Below, piece after piece: positions 15,992-24,648 of a stretch of DNA of 34,277 nucleotides (within the stretch, counting starts at the first letter, position 1; every line of letters begins with the position of its first letter). The position numbers were made by a program, and so were the translations under genes. Below the pieces are notes generated by a model. That model made no database searches. It was not told the origin of the DNA and saw nothing but the letters and a program-made list of their open reading frames with translations. This DNA is from an uncultured Coprococcus sp. (GTDB lineage: Bacteria; Bacillota; Clostridia; Lachnospirales; Lachnospiraceae), in assembly GCA_900548315.1 (NCBI GenBank), contig URJU01000004.1, positions 1 through 34,277 on the forward strand. Direction: 5' to 3'.

Positions 15992-17338
15992 CTACGTCGT
16001 TGCCGTAAGTTTCGCCGTAGACTTCTTCACACAGTAAAGGCATGTCGGCAATATGTAAATAGTCGCGGTGACCCATGCCGTCTGATCAGCAAAGCAGATG
16101 GCCGTAAATCCAAATGTTCCGACAAATCCCAGGCTCACTATGATCCTGGCCACCATCTCTGTAACACCTGAGAATATAGCCCGACCGGAATATCCAAGTC
16201 CCTGTGTCACCATACGCGCCACGTTCAGTATACCGAGACTCCAGTAGAAAAATCCCATACATCTGAGGTATTTCGCAGAGGCATCAAGGACATCAACTGC
16301 GCTCTTCTTTACAAATATCATTGAAAGCGGTCTGCCAAAGAATATCATGATAAGTCCTGCTATCAAGCCATATCCCACTGCGACTGCTATCGCCTGCCAC
16401 ATTCCCTGCTTTATACGTTTCGCCTGTCCAGCTCCAAGATTCTGGCTGCAGAACACAGATGCCGCCGTTGCAAATGCGTCAAATGGACACATAGTGAACT
16501 GCTTTATCCTCATACCGGCTGTGAAGCCTGACACATACACACTTCCCAGCTTGTTATTTGCAGACTGCATGACCATACTGCCTATGGCAGTTATGGAAAA
16601 CTGAAGGCCTGTCGGAATTCCCATGACGAGGAGTTCCTTCACTGCAGAACCTTCTACCTTTCTGTCCTGCGCCTCAAGATGCATGATCTGAACCTTCTTG
16701 AAGATATACACAAGACACAATATTCCACTCACCGCCTGTGCCGTGATGGTTGCTATAGCCGCACCGGCACAGCCCCACTTGAGCACCAGTATGCAGAACA
16801 GATCAAGGAATATGTTGAGTATCGCCGAGAACGCCAGAAACATGAATGGCGTTCTGCTGTCTCCCAGGGATCTGAGCACACTTGACAGATAATTATACAT
16901 AAGTGTAAATGGGATCCCCAGGAATATAACTATAAGATAGGAGTATGCCTTATCAAATATATCCTGCGGAACGGACAGAAGGTGCAGTATCTGATTACAG
17001 CATATAGCACACACCGATGTAACGATAAGTGCTATGATACCTGTCAAAACCGCACCATTAAATATATATTTTCTCATCTTGTGAATATCATTTGCACCGA
17101 AATATTTTGCAACCGGAACGCCAAAGCCTGCGCAGCATCCCATACAGAAACCAAGGACAAGAAACTGTATGCTGCTGCTTGCCCCGACTCCCGCCAGCGC
17201 CTTATCTCCCAGTATCTGTCCCACTATAGCTGCATCTATGATATTGTAAGTCTGCTGAAGCAGATTGCCGAGCAGGAGCGGCAAGGCAAACTGCATCATT
17301 AGACTAAGCGGCTTTCCGGAAACCATGGACTTAGCCAT
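15992..17338 (-). CDS. MATE family efflux transporter
   Basis: A 448-residue membrane protein with twelve hydrophobic segments in two six-helix halves, typical of MATE drug or metabolite/cation antiporters. The N-terminal GKPLSLMMQFALPLLLGNLLQQTYNIIDAAIVGQ block and the GLGYSGRAIFSG block of the second half are characteristic of the DinF/NorM-like clostridial group. It begins 26 nt after the flavodiiron gene, behind a good ribosome site (GGAAGGTG), so the two are probably co-transcribed. The substrate cannot be told. No terminator is visible before the divergent-looking promoter at 15929. Confidence 0.92.
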   Translation of the reverse strand: MAKSMVSGKPLSLMMQFALPLLLGNLLQQTYNIIDAAIVGQILGDKALAGVGASSSIQFLVLGFCMGCCAGFGVPVAKYFGANDIHKMRKYIFNGAVLTGIIALIVTSVCAICCNQILHLLSVPQDIFDKAYSYLIVIFLGIPFTLMYNYLSSVLRSLGDSRTPFMFLAFSAILNIFLDLFCILVLKWGCAGAAIATITAQAVSGILCLVYIFKKVQIMHLEAQDRKVEGSAVKELLVMGIPTGLQFSITAIGSMVMQSANNKLGSVYVSGFTAGMRIKQFTMCPFDAFATAASVFCSQNLGAGQAKRIKQGMWQAIAVAVGYGLIAGLIMIFFGRPLSMIFVKKSAVDVLDASAKYLRCMGFFYWSLGILNVARMVTQGLGYSGRAIFSGVTEMVARIIVSLGFVGTFGFTAICFADQTAWVTATIYILPTCLYCVKKSTAKLTATT

Positions 17339-17364
17339 GTCTCACACCTTCCTTACATTATCTT

Positions 17365-18574
17365 TTATAACAGCTTGTCTGCCAGCGCCTCAAGCGCTGC
17401 CACATCCGACTGCTTGAACGCGGACCTTATGGTCACATGCTCATCCACGATCTCTATATCCTTCATCGCTGACATCTGCTCTTTCATGAGTTTCGCCGCC
17501 ATTGGTGCCCATGAACCATTTTCAATGAAAGCGACCTTTCTCTTCTGATACGCCTTCATCTTCAGGTGGTTGATGAAATCTGCCATTACAGGCATCACGC
17601 CGCCATCGTATGTAGGTGCTGCAAGCACAAGTCTGTCGTACCTGAAAGCATCCTCTATACACTCCGCCATATCATCTCTGGAGAGATCTGATACAACAAC
17701 CTTTTGCGCCCCCTTTGACTCAAGTATCTCCGCCAATTTCTTTGCCGCCCTCTCTGTGTTGCCGTGGAGACTGCAGTATGCGATGAAGATTCCCTCATCC
17801 TCAGGTGTGTAGGTTGACCACAGCTGATATTTGCCTATGTAATACTCAAGGTTCTCTGTGAGTATAGGTCCGTGAAGTGCACATATCTTCTGTATATCAA
17901 GTCCTGCTGCCTTCTTGAGAAGTGCCTGTGCCGGCATTCCATACTTTCCTACTATATTGAAGTAATATCTTCTCGCCTCGCATGCCCAGTCCTCATCTGT
18001 ATCCAATGTTCCAAACTTGCCAAATGCATCCGCTGAGAAAAGTATCTTCTCGCTCTGCTCGTATGTGACCATGACCCTGTCTCTTATACACATCTCGTGG
18101 GCTCGGAGATGTGTATAAGAGACAGACCTCAGGCCAATGAACCATAGGAGCCATGAAGAACTGAAGCGTATGACTTCCAAGAGAGAGAGTCTGTCCCTCT
18201 GCCACAGTCACAATTCTGTCTGCCACAGGAACCTCAAAGAAGTTTGGCAACATTCCAAAAAGCTTGGCATTCGACACGATCTTGATATCCGGATATTTTG
18301 CAAGCACATCCCCAAGATTTGCTGAGTGATCAGGCTCCAGATGTGAGATTATAAGGTAGTCAGGCTGTCTGTCTCCCAGCACCTCTGCCACATTTGCAAA
18401 CCACTGGTCTGCGCACTTTGCATCCACCATATCCATGATGGCTATCTTCTCGTCCATGATGACATATGAGTTGTACGCCATACCGTTTGGCACGATGTAC
18501 TGATTCTCGAACAGGTCTATGTCCTTGTCATCCACACCCACGTAAAATACTGTGTCAGTTACATTCTTAAGCAT
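17365..18574 (-). CDS. A-type flavodiiron protein, interrupted by a sequencing adapter
   Basis: One gene for a cytoplasmic O2- or NO-reducing flavodiiron protein, shown here in two frames. Part one (18574-18126) holds the metallo-beta-lactamase-like di-iron domain start with HLEPDH (His78, Glu80, Asp82, His83) and MVHWPEV (His146). Part two (18076-17365) continues VTYEQSEKILFSADAFGKFG, a further His motif ALHGPI, and the FMN-binding flavodoxin domain (YCSLHGNTERAAKK and APTYDGG). Between them is a 49-bp Nextera adapter. Removing the adapter plus a 3-bp duplicated GGT gives one frame of 385 residues, normal for the family, reading HWPEVMVTY across the join. The ribosome site AGGAGG precedes ATG 18574. 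The gene is therefore intact in the organism. Confidence 0.9.
18077..18125. other. Nextera/Tn5 transposase adapter left in assembly (artefact)
   Basis: CTGTCTCTTATACACATCT (18077-18095) is the 19-bp Tn5 mosaic end, and its exact reverse complement is at 18107-18125. The 11 bases between belong to the Nextera read-2 adapter. Both flanks are halves of the same flavodiiron gene and share GGT at the junction, so this is a library artefact and not a genomic insertion. Confidence 0.98.
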
Positions 18575-18631
18575 TGTATATCCTCCTTTTGATCCTAAGT
18601 ATCTAATATAAATAATCCACGTTGTGTCCAC

Positions 18632-18702
18632 ATGATATAATGAGCGCAAGTGAGCCAACACGCTTGCATGATTGGCGAGCGGCGAATTGGATCATGATAG
18701 TT
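18632..18702. repeat. 71-bp direct repeat, copy 1
   Basis: Starts ATGATATAATGAGCGCAAG and ends GATCATGATAGTT. It matches 18816-18886 at 69 of 71 positions. The first 14 bases appear a third time at 18737-18750. Each of the three contains TG-A-TATAAT on the plus strand, which fits an extended -10. Confidence 0.9.
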
Positions 18703-18815
18703 GCGACAGCAACGAAAAGCACCGTAGGTGCGAATCATGATATAATGAGCATTGCGACGGATGCGCTTGCGCAAGACGTCATAATGCGAATGTCCTCATT
18801 GAGCCGACAGGCGAT

Positions 18816-18886
18816 ATGATATAATGAGCGCAAGTGAGCCAACATGCTTGCATGATTGGCGAGCGGCGAATTGGATCATGACAGTT
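18816..18886. repeat. 71-bp direct repeat, copy 2
   Basis: Second copy of the repeat at 18632-18702 with two changes. Between the copies (18703-18815) is unrelated GC-richer DNA with a lone 14-bp repeat start (18737-18750). The whole gene-free interval 18575-18911 holds only these repeats; no credible coding frame with ribosome site was found. Confidence 0.9.
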
Positions 18887-18911
18887 AATTATAACATACT
18901 AAATGAAAATA

Positions 18912-18947
18912 GAGAATCAGCACAAAAGGCCTGATTCTCCATTTTTT
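18912..18947. terminator. terminator after the sensor-GGDEF gene
   Basis: GAGAATCAG (18912-18920) pairs with CTGATTCTC (18931-18939) over a 10-nt loop. T-runs lie on both sides, stronger on the plus strand. It lies about 20 nt past the end of the GGDEF gene and probably ends the sugar locus. Confidence 0.8.
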
Positions 18948-18962
18948 GATAATTTTTTATTA

Positions 18963-21032
18963 TTATCTGCTTACCCTTCTCTGTATCTTCTCCTGATACA
19001 TGCTGTGATCCGCCTCCCTCACATATTCCTCAAGGGTTTTATCACCATCCGGGTCTGTTATAACATAACCTATACTAAACTCCAATGCAAACGGCAGTTT
19101 CTCCTGCGCCGCTATCTCCCTGGCTTTCTCAAGGATTGCCGTCTTTCTTTCCTCAGGGGACTCCGCCTCATCGTATATAGATATGGATACAAATTCATCT
19201 CCGCCGTACCTAACCGGAATACTGCTTATTCCGCCGCCTCCTGCAACAGCTCTGGCAGCACTCTTTATCGCTTTATCTCCGTACTCATGGCCGTATGTAT
19301 CGTTTATATATTTGAGCCTGTCCATATCAGCAAACATTATGAGAAGTGCCCTGCCCTGACCCGCAGCCTTGTCAAATGCCTTTGCGGCGATCTGTCTCAT
19401 GCCTTCCCTGTTGTATATCTGGGTAAGTGGATCCTTTATGGATATTGCCGTAAGCTCCTGATTGATCTGCTCCAGCCTCCATTTATTGAACAGGTTTATC
19501 ATGGCTACATTCACTTCGCTCATTACAGTTGACCAAAGCTGCTTATCCATGAGGTAATATCCATTTTCAACACAGCAGAACCCAACTGCCTTTTCTCCGA
19601 AATGAAATGGCGCAAATAAAAATATATTGCCGCCGACCTCATCATCCAGAAGCGGGAACATACTGTGGTATGTATCGTCACCGTCATCCGCTATGCCCTG
19701 TCTGTACACGATCTGCATTCTATGAGGATAGCCCTTCACGGCAAATACATCCTCATCGTACGCTGCTGAGAGAGTCGGACCGGCTCCCCCCATCTCCACA
19801 AGGGATCTGTCGACAACCATAACGCATTTCTTACACTCTGCCTGTGAATATGCCGTCTGTACACATGGATAAAGGCCACTATAATCACCACATTTGCTGA
19901 GCAAATGCGTGAAGTCAAGTGTACTCTCATCTATCTCCTCGCGTTCCACAACTCCCATTATATAATTCTTCAGGTACTGTCTGCCGTTCAGCATGGCATC
20001 CGCGCCGCAGCCACAGCTCTCCGTGAATATGCAATTATAATCTATATAAGAGCTGGTATCCGGATTGTTTCCCGCCCAGATATTCAGCATGATCTCTGCA
20101 GCCGCAGCTCCGATCTTCTCACGGATCCTGCTCACCGTTGTTATGCGCGGCGTATAGTATGCTGCTTTATCAAAGTTGTCAAATCCCGTAACCTTAAAAT
20201 CATTTGGCACTGAAAGTCCAAGTGCTTCAGCTCTGTTGCACACACCCACCGCCAGGTTGTCATTTGAACAGATTATTACATCCGGAAGAATCTTCTTCAC
20301 TATCTCCCGTTCTTCCAGTCTTCTCTCATCCATCTCCTCATTATTCGAAGCTTCGGCATCCGGAGCCGAATCCGCAAAACTGCCGCTGGTTATCTCTCCA
20401 TACACCTCCGCAGGGCCGCCGTAATCCGGTCCGTCCTTCTCGTGTTTTATACACGTATGTCCATGTGCTCTGAGCAGCTCCTCAAGGCCCGTCACACCGT
20501 CATTAAAACCAAAATCTCCAAACAGGACATCCTCATCATCCACAGTCAGGCCATATTCATCCATACAGTCCCTGAATGCCCGGCATCTCTCCTGAGCCTC
20601 ATAGTTGTCCTTCGGTCCGGCAAGATACCACACCTTCTTCGCACCGTGTTTCTCTATCATATGCCGAGTCATGTCATACATGGCATCATAATTGTCTATA
20701 CCCACATAGTGCAGACCGTCAAAAGCAGTCTCGAGGCTTATAGCCGGAACTCCGCTCTTCCTTATCCTATCGAGCAGTTCCGCCGTGACTTCCGGATATT
20801 TGATATTGTTGACAGATATTATGATCCCATCAAAGTCTGTCAGCTCCGGCAGATTATATATATTGTATTCTCCATAGCTGTAACCATCGTCCCTGTTCCA
20901 ATTGCCATTGCTGTTGAATATGTACAAATTCACATCAGCCCTGGCTTCCTTTATCTTCTGCATAAATCCCAGCGGCCAGGCATAGGTGAAATACCTCTTC
21001 CAGCCATCCATGAACAATGCTACTTTTTTCAT
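18963..21032 (-). CDS. LacI-type sugar-sensor domain fused to GGDEF diguanylate cyclase
   Basis: A 689-residue protein with no signal peptide. Residues 1-345 form a periplasmic-binding-protein-like fold of the LacI/GalR kind (VALFMDGWKRYFTY start, then DGIIISVNN, VPAISLETAFDGLHYVGIDN, VIICSNDNLAVGVCNRAEALG, FKVTGFDNFDKAAYYTPRITTV), but the helix-turn-helix is absent. An acidic insert lies at about 205-245. Residues 350-530 are a linker with cysteines (SCGCGAD, ECKKC) and a GAF-like hydrophobic part. Residues 535-689 are a GGDEF domain with the intact motif RYGGDEF (GGDEF at 610-614) and DPLTQIYNREG at its start. No RxxD inhibitory site precedes it. It probably makes c-di-GMP in response to an intracellular sugar. 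AGGAGG precedes the ATG. It follows the galactanase gene. Confidence 0.88.
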   Translation of the reverse strand: MKKVALFMDGWKRYFTYAWPLGFMQKIKEARADVNLYIFNSNGNWNRDDGYSYGEYNIYNLPELTDFDGIIISVNNIKYPEVTAELLDRIRKSGVPAISLETAFDGLHYVGIDNYDAMYDMTRHMIEKHGAKKVWYLAGPKDNYEAQERCRAFRDCMDEYGLTVDDEDVLFGDFGFNDGVTGLEELLRAHGHTCIKHEKDGPDYGGPAEVYGEITSGSFADSAPDAEASNNEEMDERRLEEREIVKKILPDVIICSNDNLAVGVCNRAEALGLSVPNDFKVTGFDNFDKAAYYTPRITTVSRIREKIGAAAAEIMLNIWAGNNPDTSSYIDYNCIFTESCGCGADAMLNGRQYLKNYIMGVVEREEIDESTLDFTHLLSKCGDYSGLYPCVQTAYSQAECKKCVMVVDRSLVEMGGAGPTLSAAYDEDVFAVKGYPHRMQIVYRQGIADDGDDTYHSMFPLLDDEVGGNIFLFAPFHFGEKAVGFCCVENGYYLMDKQLWSTVMSEVNVAMINLFNKWRLEQINQELTAISIKDPLTQIYNREGMRQIAAKAFDKAAGQGRALLIMFADMDRLKYINDTYGHEYGDKAIKSAARAVAGGGGISSIPVRYGGDEFVSISIYDEAESPEERKTAILEKAREIAAQEKLPFALEFSIGYVITDPDGDKTLEEYVREADHSMYQEKIQRRVSR

Positions 21033-21191
21033 ACCTTACCTCCTGATCAATCAGAACGCCCCGTCCTGTCCCCCATCTGTAAATTTGCCAAATATATTAA
21101 AAAGGCGCATCTGCATATATTATACACAGACCCGCCCAGCCAAAACATATCCAAATGTATCAAAAATATGTACTTTACTATCAGAAACCAC

Positions 21192-21232
21192 GGGGACGGA
21201 TGGGACAGGCACCTCCGTCCCCTCCGTCCCCC
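21192..21232. repeat. REP-like hairpin, second copy of the CCTCCGTCCCC element
   Basis: GGGGACGGATGGGAC (21192-21206) pairs with GTCCCCTCCGTCCCC (21217-21231) at 14 of 15 positions. The core GGCACCTCCGTCCCC matches 2546-2560 at 14 of 15. It lies just past the galactanase stop, lacks a T-run, and so looks like a repeat rather than a standard terminator. Confidence 0.6.
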
Positions 21233-21237
21233 ATAAT

Positions 21238-22365
21238 TTACTTAAGTGGATAGTCGCTGTGCAGCGGCTTGTAATCACGTATAGTCTTAAGTGCCGGCAA
21301 AGCATGTCCATCATAGTCAAAAAGCGCCTGATTTGCCCATTCATTTCCGCATGGTCCAGACTCATCTATGTATGACAGAGCACCTTCCGTAGCCCAGCCG
21401 CTTCCAGGTACCGGTATCCACCCAGCTTCCCAGTAGTAGAATCCATCACCGCCTGGAACATCATCTATCAGTTTCATTATGTCGTTCATGAAATCCGCCT
21501 GTCCCTCAGGTGTCATAGGGTAGTCAAGATTCTCCACCAGTGAAGGCTTTGTGGCATAGCCCTTTCTATTGTCAGGCCCCAGTTTCTCATATTCTGCATA
21601 GTCCTCCATGGTAAATCCCATGGAAACCTCCGCGATAACTATCTTTTTGCCGTATCTATCCGCCATATCCCGCATATTTGCCTCCAGCTCCTTCATGGTT
21701 CCATGCCAGAACGGATAATACGACATTCCAATTATATCAAAATCTTCTCCTCTTTCCATGTAGTGGTCAAACCAGTCCACATACATAGGATTGTTGCCGC
21801 CATTGTCGAGATGTATCATGACCGGAATATCAGAGTCAACCGATCTGACCGCCCTTATTCCTGCGCTCACAAACTTTGCGATATTGTCATACTCCGGTTT
21901 CTGCCCCAGAGGCCACATCAGCCCGTTTGTAAGCTCGTTTCCAACCTGAACAAGCTGAGGTAAAACGCCCGCAGCCTTCATCTCTAAAAGAGTCTCCCTT
22001 GTGTAGTCGTACACAGCCTGCTCAAGCTGATCCGCATCCATGCCTCTCCACGCCTTCGGCACCCTCTGCTTGCCCGGGTCAGCCCAGAAATCACTGTAGT
22101 GATAATCAAGCAGAATGCTCATTCCATGATCCATAGCGCGCTTTGCGAGTTTTTTGTATACCTCAAGGTCATTTGTGCCCGCGCCATAAGGTACGCCGTC
22201 CTCCGTGTACGGGTCATTCCACAGACGAAGTCTCACAGAATTCACACCATAGTTCTTCAGTATGTCAAATATATCTCCCTGCACACCATTGTCAAAATAT
22301 TTCGCACCCAGCTCTTCAACCTCGGTAACAGCGGAGAGATCCACGCCCTTTATATAATCTGCCAT
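21238..22365 (-). CDS. GH53 endo-beta-1,4-galactanase, predicted cytoplasmic
   Basis: A 375-residue glycoside hydrolase of family 53, which cuts beta-1,4-galactan (pectic arabinogalactan type I). It starts MADYIKGVDLSAV as the mature family does, with NSVRLRLWNDP at 42-52, the acid/base glutamate in QVGNEL (Glu144) and the nucleophile in VIAEV (Glu246), plus the aromatic GFYYWEAGWIP site. I chose ATG 22365, behind AAGGAGA. An in-frame extension to 22443 would add a weakly hydrophobic MQNIFIRRLFLAITG, but has no ribosome site. Without a signal peptide the enzyme would act on imported oligosaccharides. It corresponds to ganB in Bacillus, where the enzyme is secreted. Confidence 0.9.
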   Translation of the reverse strand: MADYIKGVDLSAVTEVEELGAKYFDNGVQGDIFDILKNYGVNSVRLRLWNDPYTEDGVPYGAGTNDLEVYKKLAKRAMDHGMSILLDYHYSDFWADPGKQRVPKAWRGMDADQLEQAVYDYTRETLLEMKAAGVLPQLVQVGNELTNGLMWPLGQKPEYDNIAKFVSAGIRAVRSVDSDIPVMIHLDNGGNNPMYVDWFDHYMERGEDFDIIGMSYYPFWHGTMKELEANMRDMADRYGKKIVIAEVSMGFTMEDYAEYEKLGPDNRKGYATKPSLVENLDYPMTPEGQADFMNDIMKLIDDVPGGDGFYYWEAGWIPVPGSGWATEGALSYIDESGPCGNEWANQALFDYDGHALPALKTIRDYKPLHSDYPLK

Positions 22366-22528
22366 ATTTTTGTCTCCTTCACCTGCATTTATTTTACTGC
22401 CCGTTATAGCCAAGAACAGCCGCCGAATAAAAATGTTCTGCATACTCCAACGTCTTTTACAACATACTCCTGATGTATCAGTTCATCTTCATCTGTCGGC
22501 GGCCGTCTATCCAGATGACACTTGTCAC

Positions 22529-22741
22529 CTAGTCGTCAAATGTAATCCTGTCATACATTCTTCCATATTTTATTCTGATAAGTTCGTTCTTTGCCAGAAC
22601 GTCCTCCTCTGGTCCAACATACTGACAACGGATACAGTAGTATTCCTTCTTGTCCTTATCATAGAACATATCTATATCCAGATCTCTCATGAAACACATT
22701 GGACATCTGTAATTTAATTTGCCTTTTCCAGACTGAGCCAT
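22529..22741 (-). CDS. 70-residue zinc-ribbon protein
   Basis: A short protein with two cysteine pairs, CPMC (13-16) and CIRC (36-39), around a Tyr- and Asp-rich loop: a classic zinc ribbon. The rest is charged, with no membrane part. Its ATG lies 28 bases inside the end of the 613-residue gene, with GGAGG upstream, so its translation is coupled to that gene. The galactanase starts 164 nt later. I do not recognise a family; it may be a subunit or regulator of the preceding protein, or a nucleic-acid-binding factor. Confidence 0.75.
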   Translation of the reverse strand: MAQSGKGKLNYRCPMCFMRDLDIDMFYDKDKKEYYCIRCQYVGPEEDVLAKNELIRIKYGRMYDRITFDD

Positions 22742-24555
22742 GTTGAAAATACCTCCTTATCCTTAAGTGTCTTTGTATACCCGAGAGTGAACATTGGCGA
22801 GAACGCATATCCCTCTTTGAAATATCCAGTTGCATCGCTGCCTGATGCTCCCATAGCAGCCTTTGTCTCGATCGCAGGGATAACTGCTGATACCTCATCG
22901 GCACCCGCGAGATCCTCTTCTCTGCACTTGTACTCATATGTGAGTGACTTGCTCTCTGAAGCATTCTTTGCTGTGAGAGTGATTCCTGTCATGTCCTCAG
23001 GATACTCTGTTGTGCCGTAGCATGCCACCATGTACTCATTGATCTCAACCTCTGCATCAGGGTTGCTCATCTCGAGGATAGTTCTCTCATGTCTTATCTT
23101 GGATGACCCCTCCTCAAAATATATCTTTGTCTGAAGTTTAACTGTCAGATCGTAGAACTCGATGTCAACCGGGTCAAGTGTAAGGATCCTTGTGCTGCCC
23201 TCCTGTGAGAATGTTGCCTTTGTTCTGCACAGGCAGAGATCGACCTCTTCACCATTATAGCTGATCTTGGCACTTCTCACAGTACCTTCTCCGGCATAGT
23301 GTGTGAAATATCCCGCTCTGTACTTCTCCTGGATCAGGAATGGATATGAGGCATCCTGAACGTGTGGAGTTCCGATACCTACAGGCCAGTTAAGCTTTGC
23401 TGCATATGGTCTGAGGTCAACGATCGCACCGCCCTGATCCATATTGATCTGAGCTCTCATGTATGGATCGCAGTACCAGAATATCTGCTTGTCTGATCCG
23501 TACAATATATCTTTCCAAAGAGCACATTCAGGCTCCTCGTATGTCTTGTTCTCTCTGTAGAAATCAGCGAATTCAGCCATTGTCATGTCAACGCATTTGC
23601 CTTCCTTCTTCAGATCGCCGTAGTACTTCATTCCGTCCTCGTAGCTCTTCTTGAGCAGCTCATATGGAGCCTCCCAGCGTCCCATCTTGTTCAGCCAGCC
23701 CGGTCCAACGAACATCATGTTGTATGAATATCCGTTGTTGAACTTAGCAAGGTGACGGTACTGGTCGATAAGGTTGTACAGATATGGGTACTCCCATGTC
23801 TTGCTGTCATAGATCATTCCGCGGAGAACGTTCTGTGGATGTGTACCAAAGTTAGAACCATTTCCATCGTAGCATGCCAGCAGATCTCTTGAAAGATGAG
23901 GGATAGCAACGATTCCGCTGTCCTCAGCCTCATTTGCTGCAGGAGCATGTGTGTTCTGCTTTGAAGGTATCCACGGATTCCATGGGCCGCCATCGAACAG
24001 TGTGTACCATGAGTTGTTGCATGTGTGGTAAGCCTTAGGACCCTCCTCCCAGCATGTTGCAACTGCACACTTGACTGATGGGTACTTCTCCTTGATGTAG
24101 TTTGTAAGCTCAGCGTCCATATAGTATGAACCTGTAGACACTGGATAAAAACCAAATATATCATGGAACTTTCCAAATACATCATCAACGATATTCTTCT
24201 TGTCCTCCATTGAGAACATCCAGATACAGAAGTCCTTGGTCTTGTACTTCTCTCTGAACTCTGTGCAAGGAAGTCCGAGAAGTGAGAGCGCTATCTCATC
24301 TCCATACTTCTCATGATGCTCCTTGGCAAGTGATACAGCCTCCTCGTTAAAAAGGCTGGCATATGTCATCTGAATAGTAGTCTTGAGTCCGTTCTTGTGT
24401 GCTGTCTCCTGCTGGAACTTGAAAATGTCCAGTGACTCTGTGAGGAGGGCTTTTCTTCCGATATCCTCTGCCTGACCATGGCCTGTAACCTTCTCGGCAT
24501 ACTCAGGAACCATCTCAGGACGATGGATAATGTTTACAATAAATGTATTCTCCAT
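22714..24555 (-). CDS. unassigned 613-residue protein in galactan locus, putative carbohydrate-active enzyme
   Basis: I cannot name this protein. The N-terminal part (about 1-350) looks like an alpha/beta barrel of the glycoside hydrolase/deacetylase kind: strands such as FIVNIIHRPEMVPEY, TTIQMTYASLF, IALSLLGLP, FGFYPVSTGSYYMDAEL, VKCAVATCWEEG and VAIPHLSRD are followed by helices. Acidic and aromatic residues are dense (YYMDAEL, TLFDGGPWNPWIP, FWYCDPYMRAQ). Residues 400-613 look like beta-sandwich: alternating strands, ending LGYTKTLKDKEVFSTWLS. There is no signal peptide or membrane segment. It sits between importer and galactanase, where Bacillus has the GH42 galactosidase GanA, but GH42 motifs are absent. 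AGGAG precedes the ATG. It may trim imported galactosides; this is inference. Confidence 0.7.
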   Translation of the reverse strand: MENTFIVNIIHRPEMVPEYAEKVTGHGQAEDIGRKALLTESLDIFKFQQETAHKNGLKTTIQMTYASLFNEEAVSLAKEHHEKYGDEIALSLLGLPCTEFREKYKTKDFCIWMFSMEDKKNIVDDVFGKFHDIFGFYPVSTGSYYMDAELTNYIKEKYPSVKCAVATCWEEGPKAYHTCNNSWYTLFDGGPWNPWIPSKQNTHAPAANEAEDSGIVAIPHLSRDLLACYDGNGSNFGTHPQNVLRGMIYDSKTWEYPYLYNLIDQYRHLAKFNNGYSYNMMFVGPGWLNKMGRWEAPYELLKKSYEDGMKYYGDLKKEGKCVDMTMAEFADFYRENKTYEEPECALWKDILYGSDKQIFWYCDPYMRAQINMDQGGAIVDLRPYAAKLNWPVGIGTPHVQDASYPFLIQEKYRAGYFTHYAGEGTVRSAKISYNGEEVDLCLCRTKATFSQEGSTRILTLDPVDIEFYDLTVKLQTKIYFEEGSSKIRHERTILEMSNPDAEVEINEYMVACYGTTEYPEDMTGITLTAKNASESKSLTYEYKCREEDLAGADEVSAVIPAIETKAAMGASGSDATGYFKEGYAFSPMFTLGYTKTLKDKEVFSTWLSLEKAN

Positions 24556-24648
24556 ATCTTAAATCTCCTATTGCGTATATGTTGTAACCTTTTGATCTAA
24601 AGATGATCGTCCCAAATAAGTGACAATATCCTCATTTTTCATCCTGTC

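Noticed and set aside
18077..18125. A genuine transposon end pair or insertion element
   Set aside because: Only 49 bp, an exact match to a synthetic adapter, no transposase and no 9-bp target duplication (just GGT).
17993..18661. A separate 222-residue protein ending in the flavodiiron region
   Set aside because: Its last part is translated adapter and out-of-frame DNA; it is the first half of the flavodiiron gene.
18622..18819. A 65-residue plus-strand reading frame in the repeat patch
   Set aside because: No ribosome site, and its sequence is made of the direct repeats.
18632..18886. CRISPR array
   Set aside because: Only two full copies of 71 bp, irregular spacing (105 and 79 bp between starts) and no cas genes.
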